NCBI GenBank assembly: GCA_019843655.1
Contig: JACDQD010000001.1
Coordinates: 46,646,443-46,710,442, forward strand
Origin: Lethocerus indicus
Lineage: Eukaryota > Arthropoda > Insecta > Hemiptera > Belostomatidae
Direction: 5' to 3'
Length of the DNA: 64,000 nt
The notes under the pieces were generated by a model that worked only from the letters and a program-made list of their open reading frames with translations, was not told the origin of the DNA and ran no database searches. Position 1 is the first letter of the stretch; the number at the start of each line of letters is the position of its first letter. The position numbers and the translations under genes were made by a program. Below are positions 35,408-48,990 of this stretch, one piece after another.

Positions 35408-36909
35408 AATGTCCATATGGCAAACCAAATTTCTTTGTAGTAATGCCTGTTCCTTTATGTCGCTTTTATTAAGATATACTATTAAAAGTTGCTTAGTTCA
35501 AAAGAACCATTTAAATATTGAAATTTATTTACCATTGTGAAGATACCGATATAAAACCGGATATAATAAAAAAAATAAATATATGAAATAAATACCTATT
35601 TTTTCGAAAATACTTAAGAAACAAATATGCAAGTATAGACATATCTATAGTTATAACTCAATTTTTACCCTAAAAATCGTTCCTTTGATCATAGCTGAAC
35701 ATAATTTTTTAACACAATTTTTTAAACCTCAAGAGGACACGGAATTGGTCACAAATACTGTCACTTGATTTGATGAATTCGAATGGTGAGATGGTGTCAG
35801 CAACAAAAAAAAATTGGCGGTTAAAAGGAATAAGGAATGAACACAATTTTTATTTAAAAGATAACAAGATTTTACTTTACAACACAAATACAATAACCAA
35901 CAGCAGATATCACTGCTTGAATTTCTTTCTTCTTAAAAATTAAGTGAACATAATTGATTAAACACGAACATAATAGGCTGAATGTCACGGAAAAATGATA
36001 TATAAAAGTGAAATATGTAAGATTTTTTTGTATTCATTTTCATTGTTGCACAATTTTCATTAAATTAATTTATCCTACAGATTGCCAACTATATAACATA
36101 ACTTTTCTGAGTATCTAATCAATATTTGTTCACCATAATTTAAAAAACCCAGAATAATTCCAATTAAAGTTGAAAAAACCCACTTATTAACAACACTCAT
36201 AACAATATATTTTCCTCATTATTAATGTACTAGTGATAGGGTAATAATATTAAATCCTAATTAATTAAATATTGAGATTAGCAATTAAGACAGTGGAATG
36301 AATCATGACTTGAGCTATCCTCAATATTGAAACTGAACTAACACAACAATAAGATTTTAATTATAATTTAGAGTGTCATAATTTAAAAGATGCTCTACTT
36401 GATTGCTGACCCGGATTAGGTGAAATACCTAATGGTTAACAATTTGATAACAAAAAATATTTATTATCCAAATATTTTGAAATTTATAATAGTTCTAGTT
36501 TAATTTGTGCAGCAGAGCTTAAACACTTTAAAATGTACCGAATATGTTTACATTTAATTCTGACTGACTGAAAAGATAAGCAAAAGAAGGGATTAAAATT
36601 AAATAAGAAAAATAAATAATACATAACAGTCATTAAGGATAACATAACCATGAAAAATACAACATTCGTGTAACATTTTCCATTGAAACAAGATACAGTA
36701 AATCTCTTTGTTTCCCAAAAATGTAGACAGAAACTTTGTAGGGAAATATAACCTTACAAATCCCTCAAGAACTTACAAATATCTCGATGTAAGTTTATTG
36801 TGTCATTAAATTTATGATTGTACACTACTGTAGTTTTAAATGCAAAGAAATAATTTCCAAACAGAAAATGAAAGGATCTTTAATGAGGAGCCTAAAAAGA
36901 TTAACTTGA
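35408..36909. other. Intergenic region between NDUFA5 and glucosidase II beta (convergent)
   Basis: 1.5 kb of AT-rich sequence between two convergent stop codons, expected to hold both 3' UTRs. No further gene, repeat array or RNA gene was recognised. Confidence 0.55.
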
Positions 36910-37583
36910 TCACAATTCGTCATGATTTTCTTTAACATTAGATGATAGTTTACAGGCTGCAGGAGTCTTGAATTCAAGTACATACTCGCATTTGTTCGGT
37001 TCAGTAGCACCTACAATCACTGTTTCCAAGCCACAACTTACTAGCACCTACAGGGAAAAAACAAACACATATAAAGGCATCAATTATACTAAATACACAG
37101 GATGTTCGATATTTTATTCCTGTATCAAAATATTTAAGTATGTACCTCAGTGGAACGTTGAGGTCCGTTCCAACAAGACTGTCCTTTCTCATAGATCATA
37201 ATGCTGTAATCTCCGGGTGAACCCCAACCTTTCCAGACACCCAAACGCGTCTCAGAACCACCATTTTTTGCCATCTGGACGACCTTTAAAAAAAATAATA
37301 GCCACAATAAATATGCAAACTGGTTACATAAATATATGCATATAAGATGGATTATACATTTTAAAATGTACCTGATCAAAAGGACAGAGCTTGTATGTGT
37401 ATTCCCTATCAGTATATTGAAAACATTGTCCGTCAAGAGGCATGAATTCATCATCTACACCATAATCCTTTGCCAAAGATTCTCTGAGTTGAGTCATCTC
37501 CCGTTCTAAATCCCTCACCGCTCTGTCAGCAGACTCGAACTGACTTCTAGCTCTATTTGCCTCTGTTCAATTTAAATGTGCAG

Positions 37584-37642
<59 letters not shown>

Positions 37643-40600
37643 CAAAAACTTGTAAAGGTTATAGAAAATTATGGAGAGTACATTATTGGTTAATAAATAC
37701 TAATTTTCATGAACCGTAGAGTGTATTTAATTTGATTTCAAATGGGGCAAAAAACTTTTGCAATCAACCAATACAATTCAACCAATAAATTTGTTGTATA
37801 CTCCCAGCATCATTTTATCTGGCTTTATATGAATATAAAATGGTAATTATTTTAATAATTTTAATAATGAAATTATTTTTTAAATTAATATTGATAACAA
37901 TTTTGAAAAATGTTTTATACACATCTTAATTCTGTAAACATTAGTGCATCTAAAATAATATCTGTTACATTTAAGGGTGTGCTCTTATATAGAATAGAAT
38001 GATAATATTTTATGCTTACACGAAACTATCACATGCAGACTCAAATTTGTTAACTTTCTTTTAACAAATGAAAGTTCTTTTTTGTTTTCAAACTTCACTC
38101 AACTTTTTTTAACAATGTTTACTTTTCAAATTTCACTGTTTCAAGAGAAACTGCACAGTTTTATATAGGATCTGTAAAACTTACAGAGATAGTTATGAGA
38201 AAATGAAGGAGAGTATCATTATTGATTAATAAATATTATTTTTGATTAAATCTGTTGTATTTAATTTGGTTTCAAATCCGGCACGAACTTTTGCAATATC
38301 ATTATATAAGTCAGTAAGTTATAAGATCAAAAAATCGACATACCATCAATCAACTTTTGAGTCCTTTCGTCATATTTCCATGCTGGCTGTTCGAATTCTT
38401 CAGGTTTATCTTCGCCGTCCAATTCCTCCTTGTCAGCTTCCTCAACTTCCCCCGATCTATCCCATTCCTGAAAATGCAATAAATGTCAGATTATTATAAA
38501 TTCCGTATATGGGAATCTCCTGTTCTAACTGACCTTCTGTAGGGACATATATGAATTATTAATTGACTTAGTACCTTGCAACCATTATTTTTCATAGATT
38601 TCAGGAGTTTTTAAAATTAACAAATATTTTAATTATTTACTGGCCATATTTATCGATGTCCTCAATAATAAATAGAGAAATATAATGGCAAGGTTGTACA
38701 ATAATATTTACATGTTAAAAAATATTCCATCCTACATAATTAATACAAATTCAGAATCATACCATCATTAATGTTCAATAAAAGCCCTATTATCATACCT
38801 CTTCTGGATCTTGACCATCAGAACCTTCTGCTTTCTCAGTTTCTTCTGTTGTCTCTTCCTTTTCCTTCAAAAGAATAAAGAACAAGTTAAAGACCATTAT
38901 AATTTTTATATTACATTTCGTTATACTTTATTTGAGTCAATATTGAATACAAGTGGATAAAACAAAATAGATTTCCAGTATAATAATTTTTCACTTCACA
39001 GGATTAAATCTGTAAACTTTCCCACAAATAATATAAAAGAAAAGTATTTAATCATACATATTAAGGCCAACAGTTTATAAACCAAATTCACTTGCATTTT
39101 CAACCTTTTCTGGAGGTATGAATAAGCCCTGATCCATCATGTAGAACGGTTTAAGTTTTCTCCACGTTTCTTCAAGGAATTGGTCCCACGTTATTTCATC
39201 TTTGGAATCCATAATGAACTATAAATTAGTCATTGTTAACATTTCGTGCACTCATCGGGTAATATTAAAATTTCAGAAACAAATTTTTAATACATAATTA
39301 TTCGACATACTTGCAGCTCATCATCGGAAACTTCTCCATCTTTGTTCTGGTCAATTATAGTTCTAGAACGTAATTCATCTTTCTGCAGCCTGGAAAATTT
39401 TCCCTATCCATCAATTTGTCATTTCTGTGCACTCAATATATTTTCTAATAAATAAAATAAACGATTTCCTAATTTTTTTTACGATCACTTTATTTTCCTG
39501 AGGAAATAAAACCTTGCGTACTTGTTATCACTGTTTGAATCTAAATGTTTAAATGCCTCCAACGCTTCTTTTTCTGCTTCCTCTTTTTCTTTTTCTGCTT
39601 TTTCCGCCTTCTGCGCTTCTTCAATGCTTCTATAATATTCCAAAGCTGTAGATTCGCTTGCTTCAGCAGCTATTTTCAACTCTTCCGCTTCAGTTTTCAG
39701 TTTCTCAGCTTCAATTTTTTCAATTTCCAATTTCGCTATTCGCTCCTGAAATAATTTTATAGACCTAATTCGACAGGGTGAATCTCAAATCAAAATAATA
39801 AAAAAAAAACTAAAGACCAAGATATTTCTCTAGGAATTAAAAGTGTTTTTCGCGTATTACAGGGGTTACCTGTTTTTCGATTTTCATCTGTTTTCCAGTA
39901 GCAATCATCTGAAGTCTCAGATGATTTCCCTGTACCATTAATTCTGCCATTTTTTCGGCCTGCAGTTTTGCCTCTGCACTAAGAACATCGCAAGTATTTG
40001 AACAATTGCCGGTTGCATATTCATCTGATGCATCACAGCAATCTAAATGCAGCATGAAAAATAAATATCCATTTATTTAAAATGAACACTTAATATTTTA
40101 ATCAATTGTATGCCTTGTTCCAAATAGCAAACATTTCCTGGAAGATCGTAAATATGTTCAGTACTCTGGAATGGCTACTGAACTGACATCTAGTATTTAT
40201 CATAAAATTATGTTTCTATTTCACTAGCCATAAACAAGCTACAAGAAATTGGATAATGGAAATATTGTAAATGTATATTCACATTTACATATAAAAAAAA
40301 ATCTCTATACCTCAAATGTTATTTTGATTATTTGTTAATGCTTGTCTACGTGCTCAATATGCGGTTGTGACAAAAGTTATTATTCTAGTTGATAGGAGAA
40401 TGATCCTATAATTTTCTAATCCTTGAGTAGAGGTCTTTTAAGGGGATCCTCAAGTTTGACCAGTTTCAGAACTACAGATCTAATACCATAAGAAAAAATT
40501 CCTAGTCCTAAGTTCGAAGTCCTAAATAAAACGTTATTATGGCTAAATCTTAGTGTACAGCACACTTGGAAAGGAGGGGACGGGATAGTGGTGAGAATGG

Positions 40601-41864
40601 GGGAGAATCATATCGATATGCTACTATTGATACACCCCATTAATACGGTAACTGTATAAAAATTCCTGCCAATCTGGTCAGTGTGCATTTTTCCGTTCAG
40701 GTGCTGAGAGAAGACCCTTCTTTAGGCCAGGGATCGTGGTTCAGTATGAATCGATTGTGTTAAATTAGGTTAAGATTGCTAAACCGTGCCCCCCTACTAC
40801 AGGTATTAATACTATTGTGGAGGCATGTATAATCTGATTTTCCACAGATCTAAAATCGTAAGAATAAATTTTATATCATAAATTTGATTACAATATATTA
40901 AAACAAGTATTTTTCTATTAACAGTAATATTAATAAGGAAACACAATTACCACAAATGCCATCGTTCACTCGGGATGTAGGAATGTTTAGCGGTATATAT
41001 CCATCGTTGCTGCAATGGAATATGCCGTTGGGACAAGCCGAAGTGCCGGGCTCATCAGAGCCATCATTACAATCGCAGTAGTCGTCATTGACATATGAAA
41101 ACGGCAATGTAATGCTTTCATCGAGGCAGGTGAATTCGACAGCGCTATACAATGGGGCTTCTAAAAAAATACAAATAAAACACATGAAAACACCACACTA
41201 ACCAAATAATGATTATTTAATGCATTAAGAATTATAAAACTTTCAAAATTCTATAACATGCTTGCCAATTTTATGACAAAATATAAATCTTAGGAATTTG
41301 AGACAAAACTGCTGAATATGATTTAATATTTAAATCTAATCAAATAGTAACAAGGAAGCAATGAAATCAAACTGAAATATTATCACTTCTAGATAATTAT
41401 AAGTACCAGTAAATTATTGGTTAACCTATCATATACATTATTCAATAACAATGTTCAGTTAAAAAAAAATATAATCCTTAACATAGACTGGACAATATAC
41501 CTTGAAATAATAACATTCAAGAATGGTCCAAAAAAAGGTAATTCATCAATGAAATAGTTTCAAAAGATTAAAGAGACCTGTAGTTTCAATTTATATTTCA
41601 CCAAATAAGTCACCGGGGATCTGGTAAAGGCTAGAGTGTAATATACAAATTCAACCCCGATCATACCGGTATTCGGCCATCTACAGATAAGGAAACCCAG
41701 CTGGGAAGGATATAATAGAAGAGTACTGAAAATTTGAAAAAAAATGGGATAGTCCAAATATCCCATTCCAACTCACTGGACAACGAGACGCCTCTCGGTA
41801 CGCTGTCTGAAGCTTTCGCGAAGAGCACAAAGGAAGACAGCAGGAACAGGTTCGAGGCGAACAT
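36910..41864 (-). CDS. GCS2beta: Glucosidase II beta subunit (PRKCSH homologue)
   Basis: The non-catalytic subunit that holds glucosidase II in the ER and presents N-glycans for trimming of glucose residues. Eleven exons (41777-41864, 40951-41160, 39870-40042, 39522-39745, 39311-39389, 39105-39218, 38799-38864, 38344-38467, 37372-37562, 37146-37283, 36910-37047) join in phase to 514 residues. A signal peptide ([19 protein letters not shown]) is followed by PRGVSLS, two LDLa-like cysteine motifs ([30 protein letters not shown]), a Glu/Lys-rich coiled coil, EF-hand-like loops ([26 protein letters not shown]), an acidic linker and the MRH lectin domain ([39 protein letters not shown]). The protein ends in HDEL, an ER-retrieval signal. 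It is head to head with SIRT4. Confidence 0.96.
37591..37637. repeat. (TA)n microsatellite in a glucosidase II beta intron
   Basis: A pure AT dinucleotide run just upstream, in the gene sense, of the exon at 37372-37562. Confidence 0.95.
40080..40950. other. Intron segment of glucosidase II beta with an unusual insert
   Basis: The part at about 40540-40800 is richer in G/C than the rest of the intron (GGAAAGGAGGGGACGGGATA near 40570). It has no open frame and resembles old transposon sequence. No matching second copy was found in the window. Confidence 0.3.
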
Positions 41865-42364
41865 TGTTTTTTCCACAACTCGAGCGCGGGGGGCACAAAA
41901 ATTTAGGCAGGACTTGAATGCATACACGGAAGCTTCAGTGGGCGGGTTGCGAGAAGGGAGTCCGACCGGCTTCGCGACGGGCTATCGACTTTGGAAGCGT
42001 GTGATAATTAACTGGTCGACCGGTGGTACGATTGCAAACGTCGGCAACAAGTGGCAAACAATTGCATAGAGAAAGCTAACTAAATTATTGTCTATCCGTA
42101 GTGAATAACTCTATCGATAAGTAAAATGAAATTAAAAAACAAAAAAAAATTATTTATATTTTTTTCTTCGTACACGCAAAAGGTGTAACACCTTTAATAC
42201 AGGTAATGATTAAATCGTAAATTATAACATATATAAAAATATAAACTTGTATGTTAATTTTAGCATATGTTAGTTTAAATAGTATATAAATATTTATTTT
42301 AATAAATAATTCGTTAAAGTTTTAATTTTAAAAATAATATTGAAAGGTTCCAAATTGACAGGTT
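41865..42364. promoter_or_regulatory. Divergent promoter region, glucosidase II beta and SIRT4
   Basis: 500 bp separate the two start codons. The half next to the glucosidase gene (41865-42060) is GC-rich with several CG dinucleotides, and the half next to SIRT4 is very AT-rich. No named motif is claimed. Confidence 0.45.
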
Positions 42365-43743
42365 ATGTTAAAATGGTTTTTAATTGACATGAACCCATTA
42401 TGTGATCGCGTCCTCTCTCCTTACAGAGGGAGGACCATCAAGTTCTTCAGGTACTTAAGCTGCGTCCCGAAGCACAACGCTGTCAGGCAGTCGGACGTCG
42501 AAAGTCTGGCGGGGTTTTTGGAAAATGCCGGTCGCGTTCTGGCGCTAACCGGGGCTGGAGTTTCGACGGAGAGCGGCATACCGGACTACAGGTCGAAAGA
42601 AGTGGGGCTCTACGCGACGAGTAAAACGAGGCCCATCCTCTACAAGGATTTTCTGGACAGTGAATCCACCCAGAGGAGATACTGGGCCAGGAATTACGCA
42701 GGTTGGCCCCGGTTCTCTTCGACTGCGCCCAACGTATTCCACCATTGCCTGAAAAACCTCCAGGACTCTTGCAATATCGGTTTCATAGTCACGCAAAACG
42801 TGGACAGCCTCCACACTAAGGCAGGAAGCCGTGATGTAATAGAACTGCACGGTTCCGCTTACAGAGTCATTTGCATTGACTGTGCCTATAAGACTTCTCG
42901 GCACGATTTCCAGGTGGTCCTTGAAAATGCGAACCCCAATTTCAGTGCAAATGCCTCAAAAGTCAATCCCGACGGGGATGTCGAGATAACGGTATTTTTT
43001 ATTCTATAATATTTTGTTAAATATTTATTTTTTTAATAAGGACAGATAGGTAGTAAATGGGTACAATAATTGTTGAGTTTTGTGGAGCATTTTCACAGTT
43101 ATTTTAAATCTCATTTCTGAATTAATATTAATTGCACATCCCTCTAAATACTTATATATTTTTTTCATTGTAATTTTATACCGATTATGCACGGTTACAA
43201 TAGGATTCCATCTGTTTTGTTAGAAACAACAAACAAAGGAGAAGAAAATTGGTTTTCTCAATTGTTAAATCTTAATTCTGTATTAATTTTAATTGTAAAC
43301 CTATCTTAATTATATACTTTTTTAAAGGAAATAATGGAACATTTTAATTAACGTCATATGATTGTTAAATCTTAATTTTGGATTAATTTAAAATCTAAAT
43401 ATATACTTATTTTCAGGAAATTACCAAAAATTTTAATCTGCCTTCGTGTCCTCAATGCGGAGGCATTTTAAAACCCGACATCGTGTTTTTCGGTGAGAGC
43501 GTTCCAAAAGAGCGTGTGAACCTGATCAGGGAGAAAGTGGCAGAGTGCGACTCGCTGATCGTGTTCGGATCGTCGCTGACCGTCTTTTCCAGTTACCGCA
43601 TAGTTCTTCAGGCATCCGAATTGAAGAAACGTATTGCAATTGTTAATATCGGCCAGACAAGAGGCGACAATCTATCTGATATGAAACTAAGTGTTAGATG
43701 TGGAGAAATATTGGCTAAATATTGTTCGTTAAATATGCAATAA
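42365..43743 (+). CDS. SIRT4: Mitochondrial NAD-dependent sirtuin SIRT4
   Basis: An NAD-dependent protein lysine deacylase / ADP-ribosyltransferase of the mitochondrial matrix. Two exons (42365-42991 and 43417-43743) join in phase to 317 residues. Sirtuin motifs are all present: GAGVSTESGIPDYRS (NAD binding), RYWARNYAGWPRFSS (SIRT4 type), TQNVDSLHTKAGS, catalytic ELHGS, zinc cysteines CIDC and CPQC, KPDIVFFGE, and GSSLTVFSSYR. GLYATSKTRP and NPDGDVEIT are characteristic of SIRT4 rather than other classes. The N-terminus is basic and suits a mitochondrial presequence. An alternative start is the ATG at 42390. Confidence 0.96.
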
Positions 43744-44055
43744 AAACTGTTCTTATAAATATTTGTTTTCTTATAGTACCTTTATTTTATTTTTAACTTA
43801 GTATAAATAGAAATATATGACTGCATAGTTGGATACAAAATTAATTAAATATTTTTATTAATTATCAAAATTACATATTTACAGATCAGTTTGTTTATTC
43901 AAAAATATTTCTTTTCAATGAGTTAAAATTCAAAATTTCTTCACTATTTATTCTTATACGATTTTCTCTCCACAGTCACTATTATACATAAAATGAATAA
44001 TTAAGAAATGCAATTATTTGAAGATGCAAGAACCAATCCGTACTAAAATTCTCTT
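43744..44055. other. Short convergent intergenic region, SIRT4 and GNL2
   Basis: 312 bp between two convergent stop codons. It is AT-rich and must contain both 3' ends, so the two transcripts may overlap. Nothing else was recognised. Confidence 0.6.
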
Positions 44056-45882
44056 TTATTTTTTCTTATTTCTGTTACGGTTCTTTACATTTGAGACTTC
44101 GTAAAAATTATTTCCGGTCTTCTTTCTTCTTGCCTGCCTGATAATTCTTCTGCGCTGTTTGCTTGTGATGTTCATCAGATATTTGTTTTCAACACAATCC
44201 TCTTCCGCAGTTTCAAGTTCGATATCGCTTTCTTCAGTATCTGACGAGTCTTTGTCTTCGGCGTCCGAATTTATTTGTTCCTCCGTTTCGAGATCTGGCT
44301 TCAAAGAGGGAATTGGTTCCAGCAGATTTTCCTCGCCAGGGAAATCGGGTCCAACGCGGATTTTACTGAAGTCCTGGACAATGTTAAAGTTTGTCAGCAT
44401 ATTGTTTGATATTTGAGATGTGAAGTCATTTCTTTTTTCCTCATCCACGATCTGTTTGGGCTTGTCGAAACCAGGAGGGGGTGTGTAAAACGGTAACCTG
44501 CCTCTCTGCCAGTCATTCAGTATCATCCTCGAGACTATTGAAATGTCTGGATTGCCCCCTTTTAACAACTTACCCGTCCTGATGGCCATCTGAGTCAAAA
44601 AATCTTCGTAATCGGTCCAGTTCGGTATGTTATAAGTGCGTGCCAAATGCTCGCTCTTGACCTTCTCGAGTACTGCAGGGATGTACTGCTCCGGTTCAGA
44701 AACCAATTCAACCCTGACAACGCCTTTAAGAACTTTCTCGGTGTCTGATTCTGGCTCACCGGTGGCATAAATGACCCCCGGGCAGTCTATTAAGTATATC
44801 CGACGCATCAGTGTGACAAACTGCCACACTTTAGTTTCGCCAGCTATAGGAGCAACACTGCATACTTTCTTCGATTTGAGAGTGTTAATTATCGAACTTT
44901 TCCCAACGTTCGGGTATCCGACTAACCCGACACTGATTTGCTTCCTGTCTGCGTGCAATTTGGCAAATTGCCTCAATAAATTGATAAGTGCCCCTTTACC
45001 AAACGGATGAGTTAAAGAGGCGTGGAATGCTATTGTAGGATATTCCGAACTCAGTATAGCGACCCACCTTTGAGTCACCCAGGTGGGCACCAAATCGACC
45101 TTGTTCAAAATGAAAATAAGGTGTTTGTGGGGTTTTTCTTTACGAAGAAAATTCTCGATGTAATGTGAACGCGTCCCCAGCGGATCTCTGGCGTCCAATA
45201 CCATTAGCAATACATCGGACGAATCGACAACTTTATGCAGTTCATTCCAAATTCTTTTACTCTGCCCTGCCGACATTATCCATTCCCTCGCTGCAGTTTT
45301 CTCGCCAGTATCTTCTGTAGTTTTGTCGTAATCTTTGTTGTCATCATAATTTTGAATACCGTCTTTGACAAGCTGAGACAAATGTTCTTCATCCTTGATA
45401 TTTAAATTCGGCCTTTTACGATTCTTCTTCTTTCCGAACGTGGATTCAAAGCTTTCCGTATCCAATATATGGACTCTGTTATGTTTTCCTTTTTCATTCA
45501 AAAGTGTTATAGGCAGATTGGTCGGTTTCATAATCACGTCATATGGGTTCTTAAGGGCATTGCCTATTTCCTCTTGAAATTTCTGTAATGAATTTTGGCC
45601 TATAACTCGAGAGTTGTCAAACCATTTTCGGTTTGGCTCAACACGAGCCATTGCTCCAGGTGCGACGCGGCCCTGAAATGGAGCCGGTGCTATTATTTTG
45701 CCAACTCTGTTACGTTTGGCTTTGAAATTTCGATACATCTGCAACCGTTTAATAGTCCCTTTTGTCCTAGGCTTGGCAACACCTTTGAGACCTTCAGTCG
45801 GCCGCTCTGGATTCATACTGTGAGCAGACCGATTGAAACCTTGCTTCCTCGGAGCCTTCACTTTTGAACTTGTTTTTGCCAT
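44056..45882 (-). CDS. GNL2: Nucleolar GTP-binding protein 2 (GNL2/NOG2)
   Basis: A circularly permuted GTPase that binds pre-60S ribosomal particles in the nucleolus and is needed for large-subunit maturation. The coding part is one exon of 608 residues. The N-terminal NGP1NT domain is visible ([41 protein letters not shown]). The G motifs come in permuted order: G4 NKVDLVPTW near residue 260, then G1 [14 protein letters not shown] and G3 DCPGV. The C-terminus is acidic and ends in a basic nucleolar tail. The ATG at 45882 follows directly after an acceptor (TGTTTTTCAG), so translation starts at the first base of an exon and a noncoding 5' exon must lie to the right. The longer frame to 45906 runs into that intron. 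Confidence 0.96.
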   Translation of the reverse strand: MAKTSSKVKAPRKQGFNRSAHSMNPERPTEGLKGVAKPRTKGTIKRLQMYRNFKAKRNRVGKIIAPAPFQGRVAPGAMARVEPNRKWFDNSRVIGQNSLQKFQEEIGNALKNPYDVIMKPTNLPITLLNEKGKHNRVHILDTESFESTFGKKKNRKRPNLNIKDEEHLSQLVKDGIQNYDDNKDYDKTTEDTGEKTAAREWIMSAGQSKRIWNELHKVVDSSDVLLMVLDARDPLGTRSHYIENFLRKEKPHKHLIFILNKVDLVPTWVTQRWVAILSSEYPTIAFHASLTHPFGKGALINLLRQFAKLHADRKQISVGLVGYPNVGKSSIINTLKSKKVCSVAPIAGETKVWQFVTLMRRIYLIDCPGVIYATGEPESDTEKVLKGVVRVELVSEPEQYIPAVLEKVKSEHLARTYNIPNWTDYEDFLTQMAIRTGKLLKGGNPDISIVSRMILNDWQRGRLPFYTPPPGFDKPKQIVDEEKRNDFTSQISNNMLTNFNIVQDFSKIRVGPDFPGEENLLEPIPSLKPDLETEEQINSDAEDKDSSDTEESDIELETAEEDCVENKYLMNITSKQRRRIIRQARRKKTGNNFYEVSNVKNRNRNKKK

Positions 45883-46068
45883 CTGAAAAACAGACACCAA
45901 AAACAATTAAAACAGGTCCACAAAGAAGAGATATTAATGAATGAAGAACATTTATAATTACAAAGCTATTTTTAATGGAAACTGTATAAAATTTATAATT
46001 ATACTTCAATTTGAATCAATAAATCATAAAAATTAAGTTAAGTATTCTCCATTAATTAATGGCAATAT

Positions 46069-46380
46069 GAAATTTCGGTACTTGTCAATTAGATCCCCTC
46101 CCATGAGTAACCTGTTTACCAACACTGTAACTTTCCCGTTTGACTGCGATATATCGAATAAACGTAGCCTGCACCGACTTTATGACATATTTCAGGATAG
46201 TTGACAAATAACACACTTTACAAAACAAACATTTATTCATACACATTATTATTATTATATTGTATTATTAACTTGGAAGTGATTCGATATCGATATATGG
46301 ATACATCGATTCATTCGATACTAAATGACATGTTTGGGATAGTTGGTTACCCTCAGGTAATTGACAAGTACCGAAATTTC
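46069..46380. mobile_element. MITE-like element with 23-bp terminal inverted repeats
   Basis: GAAATTTCGGTACTTGTCAA at 46069 is matched exactly in reverse complement at the right end (46358-46380), giving 23 identical bases. Both flanks contain CAATATG, which could be part of a target duplication. The 312-bp interior has no transposase and includes CGATAT-rich stretches near both ends. It lies in the intergenic region upstream of GNL2. Confidence 0.8.
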
Positions 46381-48234
46381 TTTCAATATGCATCTCATTT
46401 TGTACAGAACTCAATTTTTTATCTCCGGTTTGTACTGAATAATTCTGGATTTTTTACAGTTATCTTCATATACTGTAGTATTTCTTTTATTGTAACAACA
46501 TGAAAATGAAAAAACGAATGAAAATTACTTCAATTATGCAATAAGATAATATAATGAACCATTATAATACAATTCAACAGTTAATGTATGATTCATATGG
46601 TGATTTCCCACACAGATGTTTCTGTATTTATTATTATAAATATTAATAATTTATTTAATTAAGAAGGAAGTTCTAATCATTAGAGGTGTATGACTGTGAA
46701 CTCAGATATCTTTACAAACTCTTACGTTACTTTTATGATCATAGGTATATGAAACTAATTTATTATGATTAATTTGAAGAAGCTGTTTTTTATTATGAAA
46801 ATAAACTTTACTGACTAGATTATAACATACAATACTTACATTGATTATGTTGTTTCTTCAATCGTAAGAATAAAATCACAAAACGAGGAATTTGAAACCT
46901 CCCCAAAACACGTGCAATGCCACTAGTGACTAAATCGCGTAACATTTTAGGATTCGTCCATTTGAATCTCAGAATAACATTTTCTTTTAAATTGCGGCTT
47001 ATTTTATTTATTGATTTTACTGTAAAAATCTGGCGTTTAATCTACCAAAGGAAAAATAATTAAATTTTATAAACAGAAATTATTAGATACATTTCAAATA
47101 TGATTTTTGGGCAGAGAAAGAAAACCTTGCAATTCAAGATCATTAAAATTAAAAAATTATTTTTAAAATATTACTCTCTGCAGGCCCCAAGTTTATACTT
47201 AAAACATTGTTATTGAAAAAAAAAACAGTAGAATAATATGGCTTAATTTATTCCTGAATTTTAACAACAGCTGCATTCAACAAGTGGCTTTTGAGAGTTG
47301 AAATTAAAATCAAATTTATTGTCTTTAACTGTGAACTTATTAAATTGTTATTTTTCTCTACTACCACAAACCACATTACTTCAAAACTCTTTAGGAATAT
47401 TGAAAATTAGTCCACTTGATATATCAGATAAAAATATGGGCAATTTGAGGTACATATATTAAATGGGGCTAATTAAATTAACTTTCCTAATGTGACATTT
47501 ATTATTAATCATACATGTAAAAAAGCGTTTGTAAATAATAATCATTACTGCAGGAAATAACAGTAAACACTAATACTGCTTTAATTTAATAAATGATCAA
47601 CTCATGATTTTCACATATTTACTGAAAAAAAAGTTGAAGAATAATAATACTGAAATTATAGAAACTGTCACATTTATTTTGTTCAATTGCTATAGTTTTA
47701 ATCTTAAAACTTTGGAGGCTAACATCTCATATAACTGACAATTACTATTTTAATACAATTTAAAATCGGTGAATAACAAAAAGTACATGCTTAATTGTAA
47801 TTTGTGACACTAAAATATTTTGACACACTAATTTGAAGCTGTAGCTCATTTCCACAATCATATTTATTTTATATTCAATGAAATTGTCTCGATAATAGAA
47901 TCATTTTCATTACAAAAGAGAGGTGCAGCCAGGACTGAGTTTATTTAATTATTTTGCAGGAAATTATGAATGAAACATTTAAAATTCCAGCTTCTCTCAC
48001 TTAAACTCTAAGGACAAATTGTAAAGGACAATTTCACATTAAACATCTTTTACACAGAACATATAACAGTGGTATTAGATAGAAAAGGAGTTTAAGATTT
48101 AAAAATAATATGCGAACATAAAAACCCTACCTGGATACACCATCAATTTACACTTTAATTTTAATTGAATGTATTAAGTAAATGAAATACCAGTGTAAGT
48201 GCTAACTTAATGTGTTTTACTTTAATAATATATT

Positions 48235-48296
48235 TGATTAATAATAATGATAAACATGAAAATAATTATTATTTTAATAATAAAAATAATAAGAAC

Positions 48297-48335
<39 letters not shown>
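48235..48335. repeat. (AAT)n / (TAA)n microsatellite
   Basis: An imperfect AAT/TAA repeat with a pure run of about 35 bp at 48300-48335. The poly-asparagine frame across it is an artefact. Confidence 0.9.
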
Positions 48336-48336
<1 letters not shown>

Positions 48337-48839
48337 CAAACAATTTTGCACAATGTCAAACAGATCTAAAGCTAAAGAACAAAGTCACCAATAATACAAG
48401 TTTTTATAAGTGTAACATTTCAAAATGTATATAATTTCTTTCTTTTTTCTTAAAAATTGTGCCTGTGATGCACAACTTTTAAATTACTGACCATACGATT
48501 GCGTTAATTACAATCAGGTATTGAGTTATATTTTTTGAAACTACCTAATCAATATCAAAGACCAAGTTATCCACATATAAAATCATCTTCTAGTAACGAG
48601 TAAAGAATTATCATGCATACACAAATACTCATGGTATTTTATCTACACGATAAATGTTCTTAATAATAACAAAATACATTCATAAATATTTTGTTATCTA
48701 TATCAACATAGAATATGCCAATAAAATACAAGAGACACATCATCATCAATACGCAATAATGTTATTACAGTAAATCAACTGAAAATGATATACAGACATA
48801 GGTTTTAATAGCTATATTGAAAGACAAAAATATAGACCA

Positions 48840-48990
48840 ATTTCAGTAATTTTTATTTTTGCAAAAACTTTTATACCTTTTATTTACTGTATAATCACAA
48901 TTAATATTAATAAATTACTGAATACTAAAAGTTAATATCTGTGAAAATAATGTAAAACATGAGTCAGAGGATACTCAAAAAAATATTCAT
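48840..48990. repeat. Diverged direct duplication, copy A
   Basis: The ordered words TTTTTATTTTTGCAAAAACT, TTTATACCTTTTATTTACTG and GTAAAACATGAGTCAGAGGA recur, with changes, at about 50095-50235. Confidence 0.6.

Noticed and set aside
39545..39754. Phe-rich plus-strand frame
   Set aside because: Antisense of the Glu/Lys-rich coiled-coil exon of glucosidase II beta.
42545..42904. 119-codon minus-strand frame
   Set aside because: Antisense shadow of the GC-rich SIRT4 exon 1.
44159..45867. Several plus-strand frames of 60-90 codons
   Set aside because: Antisense shadows of the GNL2 coding exon.
48210..48434. Asparagine-rich 74-codon frame
   Set aside because: Produced by the (AAT)n microsatellite; no flanking exon features.
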